Assembly: GCA_964593455.1 (NCBI GenBank)
Contig: CAZQHK010000013.1
Span: 1-64,000, forward strand
Direction of reading: 5' to 3'
Source: CAZQHK01 sp964593455
Lineage (GTDB): Bacteria > Muiribacteriota > CAYSPT01
DNA length: 64,000 bases
Position 1 is the stretch's first letter; every line of letters starts with the position of its first letter. The notes under the pieces are model-generated. The model saw nothing but the letters and a program-made list of their open reading frames with translations, was not told where the DNA came from and searched no databases. The translations under genes and the position numbers were made by a program. Positions 16,141 through 25,458 of the stretch are shown here, piece by piece.

Positions 16141-16276
16141 GTATATTCTCCAGAGAAGGCAACGCCCCGCCGGGCCGTGGAAGAATCGTCTTGAACCCGG
16201 ATTTGTCCATAATGGTTGTCCGCTGTTCCGCCCGGCAACATAGTTCCTCACTACACGTGGTAACGCGCGAAGGCTT

Positions 16277-16316
16277 CAAGTCCCGGACGACTTGGATTCC
16301 CCGGTTAAAAAAGTCG
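16277..16316 (-). promoter_or_regulatory. Leader hairpins ahead of the BMC operon
   Basis: In the 344-base gap before the first BMC gene, CAAGTC-CCGGAC-GACTTG (16277-16294) is a perfect hairpin. Its right arm region (CGACTT, 16288-16293) can instead pair with AAGTCG at 16311-16316. The two pairings exclude each other, as in attenuator-like leaders. No clear T-run terminator follows, so function is speculative. Nothing else gene-like is seen in this gap. Confidence 0.3.
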
Positions 16317-16391
16317 GCTCAAAACATTTTTTCTTTGCACACTTGCACAGCAGGGTTCGTCACCAAAACTTTATATTCTAAATGCAAAGTT

Positions 16392-16420
16392 ATTTTACTA
16401 TATGAAAGAGGGTGAAGCAA
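16392..16420 (-). promoter_or_regulatory. Candidate promoter of the BMC operon
   Basis: On the minus strand: TTGCTT, 17 bases, TAAAAT. It would start transcription near 16385 and give a leader of about 245 bases before the triosephosphate isomerase start. It sits between aspS and the operon, so the BMC genes need not depend on aspS read-through. Confidence 0.4.
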
Positions 16421-16483
16421 CACTACCGATATATAATATTTCAGTGCGATGAAAGACCTTCGGTAAAACGTCACTGTGCTTCG

Positions 16484-18271
16484 TTATCTGAGCTTGATAC
16501 CAAGCTCCTTAAGCTGTTCATCATCCACCGAGGAGGGCGCACCCGCCATCAAGCATGATGCGGTGGTAGTTTTCGGGAACGCGATCAGGTCGCGAATGGC
16601 CGTGATGTTCCGCATGGCCATGATCAAACGCTCCATGCCGAAGGCTATACCACCGTGAGGCGGAACGCCGTAACGGAAGGCCTTGAGCAAAAACCCGAAT
16701 CTGGATTCCGCTTCCACTTTGTTGATGCCGAGTTTCTCAAACATACGCCGCTGCAGATCCTGGTCATTGATACGGATGCTTCCGCCGGCAATCTCTACAC
16801 CGTTCAGAGCCAGGTCATACGCACGAGCACGGCAGGCGCCGGGTGCACTGTCAAGCTTCTCCAAATCTTCCATCATAGGGGCCGTGAAAGGATGATGTTG
16901 AGCGTAATAACGATCATCTTCCTCCGAGTAATCGAGAAGCGGAAATTCTACCACCCACAGGAACCGGTAGAGATCCGGAGTGAGATTTTCGAGGGGAAAC
17001 GGATCCGTTGGCAGATGACCAATCTTGCGGGCCAGATGGAGACGTAACTCGCCCAGTACTTCACAAGCCGTCTTGAATTGGTCCGCCACCGCCAGAACCA
17101 GGTCTCCGCTCTCGGCTTGGGCCAGGTGAACAAACGTTTCCCGTTCCTGGTCAGTTAGTTTCTTGGCAAAAGAGGAGCTGAATCCGTCGGCGGTTTTCTT
17201 AAACCAGAACAAACTTTTAGCACCATGCTTCCGGGCCAACTCCGTGAGTTTGTCGATCTGCTTGCGGGAAAACGAATCGGCGGCTCCGGGGACCCGAAGA
17301 ACTTTAACCACACCGCCGGCTGACATGCAGTCCCGCCATGGAACAAAGGAGCAGTTTTCAGCCAGTTCACTGGCATCCCCTAGAAGAAGATCGAATCTTA
17401 AGTCCGGTTTATCGGACCCATACTTCTCCAAGGCTTCCCGGTAGGGAAGCCTGAGAAAAGGGGTTTCAATGGTTACACCCAGCACATGGCTGAAGATATA
17501 GGCTACCAGTCCTTCGATGATTTCCAGGACGTCCTCTTCGGTAACAAATGACATCTCGATGTCAAGCTGGGTGAATTCCGGCTGCCGGTCCGCGCGAAGG
17601 TCTTCGTCACGGAAGCACTTGACGATCTGAAAATACCGGTCGAAACCGCTGACCATAAGTATCTGCTTGAACAGCTGCGGAGATTGGGGTAGCGCGTAAA
17701 ACCGTCCTTTCTGAACACGGCTGGGAACCAGGTAGTCCCGGGCCCCCTCAGGGGTACTGCGGGTGAGCATGGGAGTCTCGATCTCAACAAACCGTTCCCG
17801 ATCGAGATAATTGCTCAGAGCCATACAGAGCCGGTGCCTGAAACGTAACAACTCCTGCACACCCGGCCGCCGAAGATCGAGGTAACGGTACTCCAGGCGA
17901 AGCGTCTCCTCTATCCTGGCTTCATCATCAATATCGAAGGGCGGCGTTTCAGCACGGCTGTATATGGCAATATTTTCCGCCGCCAGTTCGATAGCACCGG
18001 TGGGCATGTCCGGATTGGCCATTCCTTCGGCCCGGGGTACCACCCTGCCCCGTACCGCCATGACATACTCCCGCCGAATATCGTGAGAAAGATCTCTAAG
18101 TGCAGATGGAGACTCGGGACTGATCACCACCTGGACCAGGCCCGTGTAATCCCTCAGATCGATAAAAACCAGGTTCCCATGATCTCTTCTTTTATGCACC
18201 CATCCGGTTACCACACATTCCCGGTCCCGGTGTTCCAATCTCAATTCCCCACAGTAATGGGTTCGTTTCAT
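16484..18271 (-). CDS. aspS: Aspartyl-tRNA synthetase, bacterial type
   Basis: A 595-residue class II synthetase charging tRNA-Asp. The N-terminal OB anticodon-binding domain (VTGWVHKRRDHGN) is followed by the catalytic core with motif 2 (FRDEDLRADRQPEFTQLD) and motif 3 (GIAFGMERLIM), interrupted by the GAD-type insertion typical of bacterial AspRS. The ATG at 18271 has GGAGG 7 bases upstream and overlaps the hisS stop as ATGA, so the two are translationally coupled. The frame upstream to 18364 is not used. Confidence 0.97.
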   Translation of the reverse strand: MKRTHYCGELRLEHRDRECVVTGWVHKRRDHGNLVFIDLRDYTGLVQVVISPESPSALRDLSHDIRREYVMAVRGRVVPRAEGMANPDMPTGAIELAAENIAIYSRAETPPFDIDDEARIEETLRLEYRYLDLRRPGVQELLRFRHRLCMALSNYLDRERFVEIETPMLTRSTPEGARDYLVPSRVQKGRFYALPQSPQLFKQILMVSGFDRYFQIVKCFRDEDLRADRQPEFTQLDIEMSFVTEEDVLEIIEGLVAYIFSHVLGVTIETPFLRLPYREALEKYGSDKPDLRFDLLLGDASELAENCSFVPWRDCMSAGGVVKVLRVPGAADSFSRKQIDKLTELARKHGAKSLFWFKKTADGFSSSFAKKLTDQERETFVHLAQAESGDLVLAVADQFKTACEVLGELRLHLARKIGHLPTDPFPLENLTPDLYRFLWVVEFPLLDYSEEDDRYYAQHHPFTAPMMEDLEKLDSAPGACRARAYDLALNGVEIAGGSIRINDQDLQRRMFEKLGINKVEAESRFGFLLKAFRYGVPPHGGIAFGMERLIMAMRNITAIRDLIAFPKTTTASCLMAGAPSSVDDEQLKELGIKLR

Positions 18272-19539
18272 GCCAAATCCTCCATCACGGTCCGGACCAG
18301 ACGATGAAGATCTTCTAACCGAACGGTTTGCTGTGACTTCGAAATCATGTTGCGAAGTATGCATGTGCCCGTTTCACACTCTTCCAGCCCCAGGATTACC
18401 ACTGCCCTAACGCCCAGTTTTCCCGCCGTTTTCATCTGAGACTTCATGGAACGGCGGCGATTATCGGTAATAGTCTCTATACCCGCCTGCCTGAGAGCAT
18501 GTGCCACCGGAAGCACCATCGCCCAGTCGTCGGGTGAAGCGGTAGCGATATAACAGGCGGCTCTCGTATCTTTTGCAAATTCCGCGATCTTCTGCGACAG
18601 GAGAATGATTAAACGCTCCATTCCCCCGGCATATCCTACCGCCGGCACCACCGGTCCGCCGAACTCCTGCACCAGCCCGTCATACCGGCCGCCGCCACCC
18701 ACCGCATCCTGAGCTCCCAGATCGCCGTGAATGATTTCAAAAGCCGTTCGTGTATAGTAATCGAGCCCCCTGACCAATCCGGCATCTTCTATAAAAGGAA
18801 TGGCCAGGGTGTCCAGCAAACTTTTGACATCATGGTAATGTGTAGAGCAGCCGGAACAAAGCGCTTCGATGATCCGTGGAGCATCGTTCAACATCTCCCG
18901 GCATCCGCTGTTTTTACAATCGAACACTCGAAGCGGATTCTTCACCGCCCGGCTGGCACAGTCAGCACACAGACGGGCCGCGATTTCATTAAGATGAGCA
19001 GCCAGTGAGTCATGATATACCGGACGGCACTTGGGACAACCGACACTGTTAAGTTTCAGGTGCGTATCGCTCAATCCAAGACGATCATAGATAGTGCAGA
19101 TCAAGCTGATTACCTCGACATCGGCTTCGGGAAACTCACTGCCGAGAAACTCTACACCGAACTGGTTAAACTGCCGGTACCGGCCTTTCTGAGGTCTCTC
19201 GTACCTGAACATGGGACCGAGATAGAAAAGCCGCGTTTCGGAAGCAACCGATCCGATCCGGTGCTGGAGGTACGCGCGTACCACCGGTGCTGTTCCTTCG
19301 GGCCGAAGCGCCATGACCCGGCCGGCCCGGTCACTGAAGGTGTACATCTCCTTGTTTACGATATCCGTCTCTTCCCCCACGCTACGTTTGAACAATTCCA
19401 CCGACTCGAAAGCCGGTGTGCGGATCTCCCCGTAACCATAGAGCGCTGCCGTTTCCCGGATAGTGTGCTCAACCTGCTGCCAGAGTCCGGACCGTGCAGG
19501 CAAAATATCATTGGTTCCTTTTGGAGCTTTGAATTTCAT
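18268..19539 (-). CDS. hisS: Histidyl-tRNA synthetase
   Basis: A 423-residue class II synthetase charging tRNA-His. It begins KAPKGTNDILP, has motif 2 (FRYERPQKGRYRQFNQFGVE), the histidine-specific LVRGLDYYTRTAFEI and a C-terminal anticodon-binding domain. The order hisS-aspS with a 4-base overlap is common in bacteria. A GAGGT ribosome site precedes the ATG at 19539. Confidence 0.97.
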   Translation of the reverse strand: MKFKAPKGTNDILPARSGLWQQVEHTIRETAALYGYGEIRTPAFESVELFKRSVGEETDIVNKEMYTFSDRAGRVMALRPEGTAPVVRAYLQHRIGSVASETRLFYLGPMFRYERPQKGRYRQFNQFGVEFLGSEFPEADVEVISLICTIYDRLGLSDTHLKLNSVGCPKCRPVYHDSLAAHLNEIAARLCADCASRAVKNPLRVFDCKNSGCREMLNDAPRIIEALCSGCSTHYHDVKSLLDTLAIPFIEDAGLVRGLDYYTRTAFEIIHGDLGAQDAVGGGGRYDGLVQEFGGPVVPAVGYAGGMERLIILLSQKIAEFAKDTRAACYIATASPDDWAMVLPVAHALRQAGIETITDNRRRSMKSQMKTAGKLGVRAVVILGLEECETGTCILRNMISKSQQTVRLEDLHRLVRTVMEDLA

Positions 19540-19566
19540 CTTGGCGGTACCTCGTTGGTGGAATTC

Positions 19567-19872
19567 TCAGGCTTGCTGTTCGGATTCGAACCAGAACGTG
19601 CAACTTTCCCGCATATAGGGGAAAAAATCTTTCTCGTCGAAGGGATATATCTGACAGGCTTTCGGTTTTTCCTCATGGATGCTGCATAATACCCGCGAAC
19701 ATGCTTTCTCCAGAAACGGGCAACTGAAGTAGGTGCAGCAACATTTACCGCATCCTGAACAATACCCGCGGCGATTGTCGAGAGACTGTTTTACATGCTC
19801 TTTTTTGAAGAAGAAGTAATAGCGCCTCCGTATCTGTTTGGAGAGAGATGAGAAAAAGAATTTGTATCCCAC
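19567..19872 (-). CDS. YkgJ-family cysteine-cluster protein
   Basis: A small Cys-rich protein of the YkgJ (zinc/iron-chelating, UPF0153-like) type: CSGCGKCCCTYFSCPFL followed by CSIHEEKPKACQIYPFDEKDF, the expected arrangement for binding a metal or Fe-S centre. The function of the family is unproven. The start is uncertain: the open frame begins with a TTG at 19929, but a GTG at 19872 follows GGAGG by 12 bases and begins where similar proteins do. It lies 27 bases upstream of hisS and may be co-transcribed with it. Confidence 0.75.
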   Translation of the reverse strand: MGYKFFFSSLSKQIRRRYYFFFKKEHVKQSLDNRRGYCSGCGKCCCTYFSCPFLEKACSRVLCSIHEEKPKACQIYPFDEKDFFPYMRESCTFWFESEQQA

Positions 19873-20023
19873 GTCCTTCGCTACCCTCCAACCAGACCTG
19901 CAACAACGGTGAGAAATTTCGTAGAACAACGATCAGCAGCCATCTTAAAATGCGATTCTACCATGCTTTCGTTGGAACTTGCAAACCCCTTTTTAAAACC
20001 GCCGGAGATTTATTTTGCCGGAA

Positions 20024-20917
20024 CTAAAGCTCTATTATAGAGCCTTCAGAAGCACCGATAACCTCGATAGATTCATGGCCCTTATCACGAAGCATCTGAC
20101 GACTTTTCTCCAAGATATCGTCGAGGTCCAGATCCGTCCGTTCCGGATCATGATGAAAAAGAGCTACCCGCTTTACATCCGCTTTGATAACGTTATCAAG
20201 CAGTCTTTCCACACTGGTGTGTCCCCACCCAATCTTGGCCGGGTATTCTTCCGCCGTGTATTGAGCGTCATGGACCAGTAGATCGGCTCCTTTGATAAAA
20301 TTCAGTATCCGGATATTCATCTCCTCGATGGCGGCTTCCGCCTCCATCTGAAAGAGGTCGTCTTCGCTGCTTTCAAATACATTATAGTACGGTTCGTTAT
20401 CGCTGGCATACACAAACACCCGGTCGTCAACTTCGAACCGGTAGCCCAGGCAGAGAATCGGGTGGTTAAGATATTGGGTCCTGATCTTGACTTCACCCAG
20501 TTCCAACTTTTCTTCCTTGAGCTCGACGAAGTTTACTTCAGCCTCCATGTGCTCGATTTTGACCGGAAAGTAAGAATAGGTCATCTGCTTACCCACCACA
20601 TCCGACAACTTTTCATCGATACTGCTCACCGGACCGTGGATAGTGAAACTATTACCGGATATAAAGGCCGGGACGAAAAACGGCCAGCCATGAATATGGT
20701 CCCAATGAGTGTGACTCAGGAAGATGTCGGCTTTGACCGGGCCGCCCCGTTTGAGCAAATCATTACCCAATTCTCTGAGGCCGGTTCCCATATCGATGAT
20801 AATCATTTTTCCCGAGTTAGTCGTAAGTTCCGTGCACGGAGTGTTCCCTCCGTATTTGATGGTTTTGCGACCGGGAGTGGGAATTGAGCCGCGGACTCCC
20901 CAAAATTGTATTTTCAT
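20024..20917 (-). CDS. Metallo-beta-lactamase-fold hydrolase
   Basis: A 297-residue cytoplasmic hydrolase with the HxHxDH zinc motif (LSHTHWDHIHG), preceded by the GVRGSIPTPG segment seen in PhnP/RNase Z-like subfamilies. Later conserved pieces are YASDNEPY and LLVHDAQYTAEEYPAKIGWGHTS. The substrate is unknown; phosphodiesterase activity on nucleic acid or cyclic nucleotides is plausible from the subfamily. It lies 9 bases after the HDOD gene on the same strand, so the two are likely an operon. Confidence 0.9.
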   Translation of the reverse strand: MKIQFWGVRGSIPTPGRKTIKYGGNTPCTELTTNSGKMIIIDMGTGLRELGNDLLKRGGPVKADIFLSHTHWDHIHGWPFFVPAFISGNSFTIHGPVSSIDEKLSDVVGKQMTYSYFPVKIEHMEAEVNFVELKEEKLELGEVKIRTQYLNHPILCLGYRFEVDDRVFVYASDNEPYYNVFESSEDDLFQMEAEAAIEEMNIRILNFIKGADLLVHDAQYTAEEYPAKIGWGHTSVERLLDNVIKADVKRVALFHHDPERTDLDLDDILEKSRQMLRDKGHESIEVIGASEGSIIEL

Positions 20918-20926
20918 GTCTGTCGT

Positions 20927-21811
20927 TCACTCCGAAACTTTGAGAAATTCCATCGCTTTATCAAGATCCTCTTCAAGTTCACCACTCAATTCTTTGATAA
21001 TCTTTTCCTTCAAGCCAAGCACATCCAGCACGTCTTCGGGAATCTCCGGAAGCAGGCGGTCACCACTGGAGCCTATCTGGTTTTTCTTGCAAATCAGGTC
21101 TGCCAGGTGAACACAGTACACGATCTCGCGGTTATCACGGGCACGTTCGGGATGGTGGTGAAACCTGGTACTGGCTACCAGTGACGGAGCCAGTTTCCAT
21201 TGTAACGCGAGCAAAGCTCCTATATCACCGTGAGTGATCCCAAAGAGGTCTTCCTCGGCTTCGAAAAAATAGACCATGTTGTTATCCAGGTACTCGAGTA
21301 TGGCCATGAAGTTCTCCCGGGCATGTTCGCACAGCAAGATTTTCCCCAGATCATGGATGAGTCCGGCAATAAAGAACTCTTCTCGTTCGGTCTTGGGGAC
21401 TCCGGCCCGGGTGGCCAGGTTGCGGGCAAGCACCGCGCAACCCAGGGAATGTCTCCAGAATTCTTCGAAATCAAACGACCCGACTTTCCGGCTGCTCTGG
21501 TACATCTTGCCCAGTACCGCTGTACTCAAAGCCAGGTTCTTGATGGTGTTCAGGCCCAGAATGATAATGGCCCGGACCACCGAAGTTACGTTCCGGGACA
21601 GTCCGAAGTATACGGAGTTGACCAGTTTGAGGACTTTGGCCGTCAGCGTGGGATCCATGGAGATCACGCGGTTCAGATCAGTGGGAGATGAGCGGGGATT
21701 ATTGGCAAGTTCCAGTATCTTGGACACCGTCGAAGAGAACGGTGGTATCTTCTCAACATCTTTTACCAGTTTACCAAGATACCCTAAAGATTGCTGCCCT
21801 CCGCTTATCAC
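20927..21811 (-). CDS. HDOD-domain protein
   Basis: A 294-residue protein that is essentially one HDOD domain: PPFSSTVSKILELANNP, DLNRVISMDPTLTAKVLKLVNS and GLIHDLGKILLCEH. HDOD is a degenerate HD-type domain linked to signalling, motility and stress regulation, usually without proven catalysis. A GTG start at 21811 follows an AGGG-rich stretch. It is followed closely by the metallo-hydrolase gene, so the pair may act in one signalling pathway; that is inference from adjacency. Confidence 0.88.
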   Translation of the reverse strand: MISGGQQSLGYLGKLVKDVEKIPPFSSTVSKILELANNPRSSPTDLNRVISMDPTLTAKVLKLVNSVYFGLSRNVTSVVRAIIILGLNTIKNLALSTAVLGKMYQSSRKVGSFDFEEFWRHSLGCAVLARNLATRAGVPKTEREEFFIAGLIHDLGKILLCEHARENFMAILEYLDNNMVYFFEAEEDLFGITHGDIGALLALQWKLAPSLVASTRFHHHPERARDNREIVYCVHLADLICKKNQIGSSGDRLLPEIPEDVLDVLGLKEKIIKELSGELEEDLDKAMEFLKVSE

Positions 21812-21832
21812 CCTGGAGCCCTACCCTTCTCG

Positions 21833-22468
21833 CTATGTAGTATTGTACCCCGCCCCATGCTTTCGACTCAAGTAGTTTTCAAGTTGTTTGCAATCCTCCG
21901 GTGTATCAACATCCAGAACGATGCCGGGATCGTTAAGCGGTAGTTCCAGGATCATTGAGGTATGCCGTTTAAGCACCGTTCTGGCTCCTTCCGGTAGCTC
22001 GGAAGAAAGAAGTTCCTCGAAAAGAACCGAGGGGAAAGCCACCGGATGCCCCCGGCGGCCAAGCCGGGTCGGTATGATGATGGACCGGGGGTTCTCATTA
22101 GCGGCTTTCAGCACATCTTCAAAAGATTCCGAGGATATGGCCGGATGATCAACCAGGGAAAGCAGGACCGTCCGCCACGAACCGATACCTTCCCGAAGCG
22201 CGCACCGGAAAGACGAAATCTGACCATCCTGCGGTCTATCGTTGACGACAAACCGTACCCCGGGAAAAGTCCGGTGAGCTTTAATCACTTCATCATAATT
22301 ATAACCGACGGTAACGATCACGCAATCCACCGGAACCGGTTCCAGGGCATGCAGGATCATGGAGAGATATGTGTTCCCATTGTATTTAGCAAGAGCCTTC
22401 TGTTTACCTAACCGGCGACCTTCCCCGGCGGCTAGAATTACTACTGCGGCCAGTTTTCCGGAGGTCAT
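21833..22468 (-). CDS. mocA: MocA-like molybdenum-cofactor cytidylyltransferase
   Basis: A 211-residue nucleotidyltransferase of the MobA/MocA family. It has LAAGEGRRLGKQKAL (nucleotide loop), the QDGQISSFRCAL segment where MocA proteins have GMssSl-like sequence, and LVDHPAIS, RRGHPVAF and LDVDTPED in the canonical order. It would make molybdopterin cytosine dinucleotide for xanthine-dehydrogenase-family enzymes, and exactly such an enzyme is encoded divergently at 23155-26804. The ATG overlaps the previous gene in an ATGA arrangement. Confidence 0.88.
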   Translation of the reverse strand: MTSGKLAAVVILAAGEGRRLGKQKALAKYNGNTYLSMILHALEPVPVDCVIVTVGYNYDEVIKAHRTFPGVRFVVNDRPQDGQISSFRCALREGIGSWRTVLLSLVDHPAISSESFEDVLKAANENPRSIIIPTRLGRRGHPVAFPSVLFEELLSSELPEGARTVLKRHTSMILELPLNDPGIVLDVDTPEDCKQLENYLSRKHGAGYNTT

Positions 22469-22788
22469 AACAGTCCCTCTTTCTGCAAGGCTTCCTGGCT
22501 TTCTTTCAGACGATCCCTAGGTACAAGCACTATCGGAAACAGGCGGTCCTCAACAGCGGCCGACCGGGAAGAAGAGGAGGTCCCGCACGAATATGTTCTG
22601 ACCGGAATCCCTTTACTCTCCAGCAGAGCCACCACCAACGGACCATGCGGGGCAGACGTGGAACGCCAGATTTCCATCCATGATTCCTGATTATCCTGTA
22701 TCAATGGTTTAACAAGTGTCCCTAACATTTCCCGCGATTTACCCGATAGATAGCCCTTATCGCCAACTAGGATTGTCTTCGTTCTCAT
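22465..22788 (-). CDS. Small DUF2007-like protein
   Basis: A 107-residue protein whose second half (PLVVALLESKGIPVRTYS, then VLVPRDRLKESQEALQ) resembles the DUF2007 putative signal-transducing family. The first half shows no motif I recognise. The start at 22788 has AAGGTG 10 bases upstream and is chosen over the longer frame to 22854, which would run into the promoter. First gene of a probable operon with mocA, transcribed from a perfect-consensus promoter and near a CRP-type site. The family role is unknown; accessory function for the adjacent molybdenum enzyme is a guess. Confidence 0.65.
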   Translation of the reverse strand: MRTKTILVGDKGYLSGKSREMLGTLVKPLIQDNQESWMEIWRSTSAPHGPLVVALLESKGIPVRTYSCGTSSSSRSAAVEDRLFPIVLVPRDRLKESQEALQKEGLL

Positions 22789-22825
22789 ATAGATAACGCA
22801 CCTTATACTCTCCGGAAGCTCTACG

Positions 22826-22854
22826 ATTATATAAAGATACATGTACGATGTCAA
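22826..22854 (-). promoter_or_regulatory. Perfect-consensus sigma-70 promoter
   Basis: On the minus strand: TTGACA, 17 bases, TATAAT, an exact match to the consensus at both boxes and spacing. Predicted start is near 22819, about 30 bases before the DUF2007-like gene. Confidence 0.8.
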
Positions 22855-22861
22855 AAGGAGC

Positions 22862-22877
22862 TGTGATATTCATCACA
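22862..22877. promoter_or_regulatory. CRP/FNR-type palindromic operator
   Basis: TGTGATATTCATCACA, an exact TGTGA-N6-TCACA palindrome as bound by CRP-family regulators. It is centred about 50 bases upstream of the predicted start of the mocA operon and lies in the divergent gap with the molybdenum hydroxylase genes, so it could serve both. The rest of the 22878-23154 gap holds no gene and no riboswitch I recognise. Confidence 0.55.
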
Positions 22878-23154
22878 TGTGCGGTATAGTTTGTCAGCAA
22901 ATCTGCTTATCCTTTCGGAAACGATATTCCCGGACAGGTGAAAAAACTACAGTAAATATCGATAGCAAACCGTGACAGCTTGTCTTCTACGCCGGGGATT
23001 TATAAAAAAGTGGTGAAGTAAAGAGTACATGTCCTCTGGTTGCACCAGCGGTTGGTTTCGGTTAGAATGACGCTCGGCCCGGCAGTCATTTGCTCCTGAA
23101 ACACGGCCGGAACCGGTCCGGGCTAAACCAGTAAGTAAGAGAGGTTGGCCGGAT

Positions 23155-25437
23155 ATGAACATTGTCGGTAAGAATGTTCCACGAGTAGATGCCCTGGACA
23201 AAGTAACCGGACGGGCCAAGTTTGTCAGCGACCTGGACTTCGCGGACCAACTCACTGCCCGGGTACTCATGAGCCCCCATGCCCATGCCCGGATCGTGTC
23301 TATCGATACCAGCCGAGCCAGTGTTGTTACCGGAGTCAAAGCGATCATTACTGCCAGGGATATTCCCGGAGAAAACTGCATTCCTGTCATCAAGAATGAT
23401 ATGCCTATGCTGGCAGATGGAATCGTGAAGTATTACGGGCAACCGGTGGCGGCGGTGGCCGCTCAAACAGCCCAGGCGGCGGAAGAAGCCCTGGAGAAGA
23501 TTCTGGTTGAGTACAAGGAGCTGCCCGCGGTGTTGAGTATCGGAGACGCCATCAAGGAAGACGCCTTCGAAGTCGGTCCTGAGCAAAATATCCACTCCTA
23601 CCACAAGATACGGAAAGGTAACATCGAAAAAGGTTTTGACCAAGCGGACCTGATCATGGAACACACCTTTCGCACCCCTTACCAGGAACACGCCTACCTG
23701 GAAACACAGGGTATGCTGGCTGTACCCGAGCACGAGGGGAGCATGACGGTTTACGGATCAATGCAGTGTCCTTTCTATGTCCGGGAAGGAGTAGCCCATG
23801 TTCTCGGCGTCACGCTTAACCGGGTACGAGTGGTCCAATGCGTTACCGGCGGCGGGTTCGGGGGTAAAGAGGACGTTCCATCACTGGTAGCCGGGATTCC
23901 CGCTGTTCTAGCCTTTATCACCGGACAACCGGTCAAGCTTATCCTTTCCCGTGAAGAAGATCTTATCATGATGAGCAAACGGCATCCGGGACTTATCCAT
24001 TACAAATCAGGGGTAACAAAAGACGGAAAACTTACGGCGATCGAGGTAACATATTACTTAAACGGTGGCGCTTACGCCACCCTGAGCCCGGTAGTAATGT
24101 GGCGGGGCTGTGTGCACGCCGCCGGTCCTTACAAATGCGCCAATGTAAAGGTTGATTCCAAGGCTGTAGCCACCAACCTGGTCCCCTGCGGCGCCTACCG
24201 TGGATTCGGGACACCCCAAGTTCTGTTCGCCCATGAGTCCCAGATGGATGTTCTGGCGGAAAAGCTCGGTCTTGACCCAGCTGAGATGCGCCGGATCAAC
24301 GCCCTTGATATCGGTGACAAGACCTCGACCGGCCAGCTCTTGAAACACAGTTTTGGGATGAAAAAGACCCTTGAAGAAGCAGTCAAAAAAAGCAAATGGG
24401 ACGAAAAGCGTAAAGATTACGAACATGATCAAGGTACCGTCAGACGGGGAATCGGGCTGTCTACCGTGTTTTATGGCATGGGCCTGGGAGCCGGAGGAGC
24501 CCATATGGCCAGAGCAGGTGCCTTTGTCCAGGTACTGCAGGACGGCACCGTGAGCCTGGCAGTGGGGACGACCGAAATGGGCCAGGGCATGCGAACAGTC
24601 CTCTCCCAGATCGCAGCCGAAGAGTTTGGAGTCGCTCTGGAGTCCATTCACATGCTGCCGGTAGACACCAGCCGGGTTCCCGATAGCGGCCCTACCGTGG
24701 CTTCCCGCTCTACGACACTTTCCGGAAATGCCGTCCGCGACGGCTGTCAGAAGATAAAACAGGCCTTAGCATCGGTAGCCGCAACCATGCTGGAAGCCAG
24801 GGCAAACGATATCGCATTCAGCGACGGCCGGGTGTTCGCGCGCAGTCTTCCGGGAGAAGGGATCCCATTCGTCGACGTGGTGGATAGGGCCTGTCATGAA
24901 AAAGTTCATCTGGCCACCCAGGGATGGGCAATAGCTCCATACACCTCCTTTGATGACGAAACGGGTCAGGGCTGGGCTTATTTCACCTATGCTTCCGCCA
25001 CTAATATCGCCGAGGTTGAGGTGGATTTAAAGACGGCCGAGATCCGTGTTACGAGGATAACCGCCGCCCACGAAATGGGCCGGGCCATTAATCCGCAGCA
25101 GGTAGAAGGTCAAATCCAGGGCGGGACTCTGCAAGGAATGGGTTATGCCCTCTCCGAAGAGATCCTGTATGAAAACGGAACCATGATTACCACCGATCTG
25201 TCGACGTACATCATTCCGACCTCGGTTGATGCCCCGGTAATCGATCCGATCATTGTAGAAGAACCCTTTCCGGACGGACCATATGGAGCTAAAGGTTTTG
25301 GCGAACTGCCGCTGATGGGCGTGGCTCCGGCGGTGGTCAACGCCGTCAAACACGCTACCGGCGTCCGTTCGTTCGAGATACCGATTACCCCTGAACGTCT
25401 TTTTGCCCTGCTTAAACAACGCGGGCAGGACCGGTGA
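23155..25437 (+). CDS. Xanthine dehydrogenase-family molybdopterin-binding subunit
   Basis: A 760-residue catalytic subunit of a molybdenum hydroxylase. It opens with VGKNVPRVDALDKVTGRAKF and contains the molybdopterin loop GGGFGGKE near residue 235. The expected catalytic glutamate is Glu717, in GFGELPLMGVAPAVVNA. The size matches the family. It probably uses a cytosine dinucleotide cofactor, given the divergent mocA-like gene. The substrate (purine, nicotinate, aldehyde, CO or other) cannot be read from the sequence; I do not see the active-site loop typical of form I CO dehydrogenase. First gene of a three-gene operon with its Fe-S and FAD subunits. Confidence 0.93.
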   Translation: MNIVGKNVPRVDALDKVTGRAKFVSDLDFADQLTARVLMSPHAHARIVSIDTSRASVVTGVKAIITARDIPGENCIPVIKNDMPMLADGIVKYYGQPVAAVAAQTAQAAEEALEKILVEYKELPAVLSIGDAIKEDAFEVGPEQNIHSYHKIRKGNIEKGFDQADLIMEHTFRTPYQEHAYLETQGMLAVPEHEGSMTVYGSMQCPFYVREGVAHVLGVTLNRVRVVQCVTGGGFGGKEDVPSLVAGIPAVLAFITGQPVKLILSREEDLIMMSKRHPGLIHYKSGVTKDGKLTAIEVTYYLNGGAYATLSPVVMWRGCVHAAGPYKCANVKVDSKAVATNLVPCGAYRGFGTPQVLFAHESQMDVLAEKLGLDPAEMRRINALDIGDKTSTGQLLKHSFGMKKTLEEAVKKSKWDEKRKDYEHDQGTVRRGIGLSTVFYGMGLGAGGAHMARAGAFVQVLQDGTVSLAVGTTEMGQGMRTVLSQIAAEEFGVALESIHMLPVDTSRVPDSGPTVASRSTTLSGNAVRDGCQKIKQALASVAATMLEARANDIAFSDGRVFARSLPGEGIPFVDVVDRACHEKVHLATQGWAIAPYTSFDDETGQGWAYFTYASATNIAEVEVDLKTAEIRVTRITAAHEMGRAINPQQVEGQIQGGTLQGMGYALSEEILYENGTMITTDLSTYIIPTSVDAPVIDPIIVEEPFPDGPYGAKGFGELPLMGVAPAVVNAVKHATGVRSFEIPITPERLFALLKQRGQDR

Positions 25438-25458
25438 ACAAGAGAGGAAGGCGATAAA

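Noticed and set aside
16141..16251. N-terminal extension of the triosephosphate isomerase frame to 16251
   Set aside because: The extra residues have no conserved pattern and the start lacks a ribosome site; the GTG at 16140 has GGAG at good spacing.
22878..23154. Possible riboswitch ahead of the molybdenum hydroxylase
   Set aside because: I searched by eye for molybdenum-cofactor, cobalamin, TPP and SAM-type boxes and recognised none. A covariance-model search could settle it.
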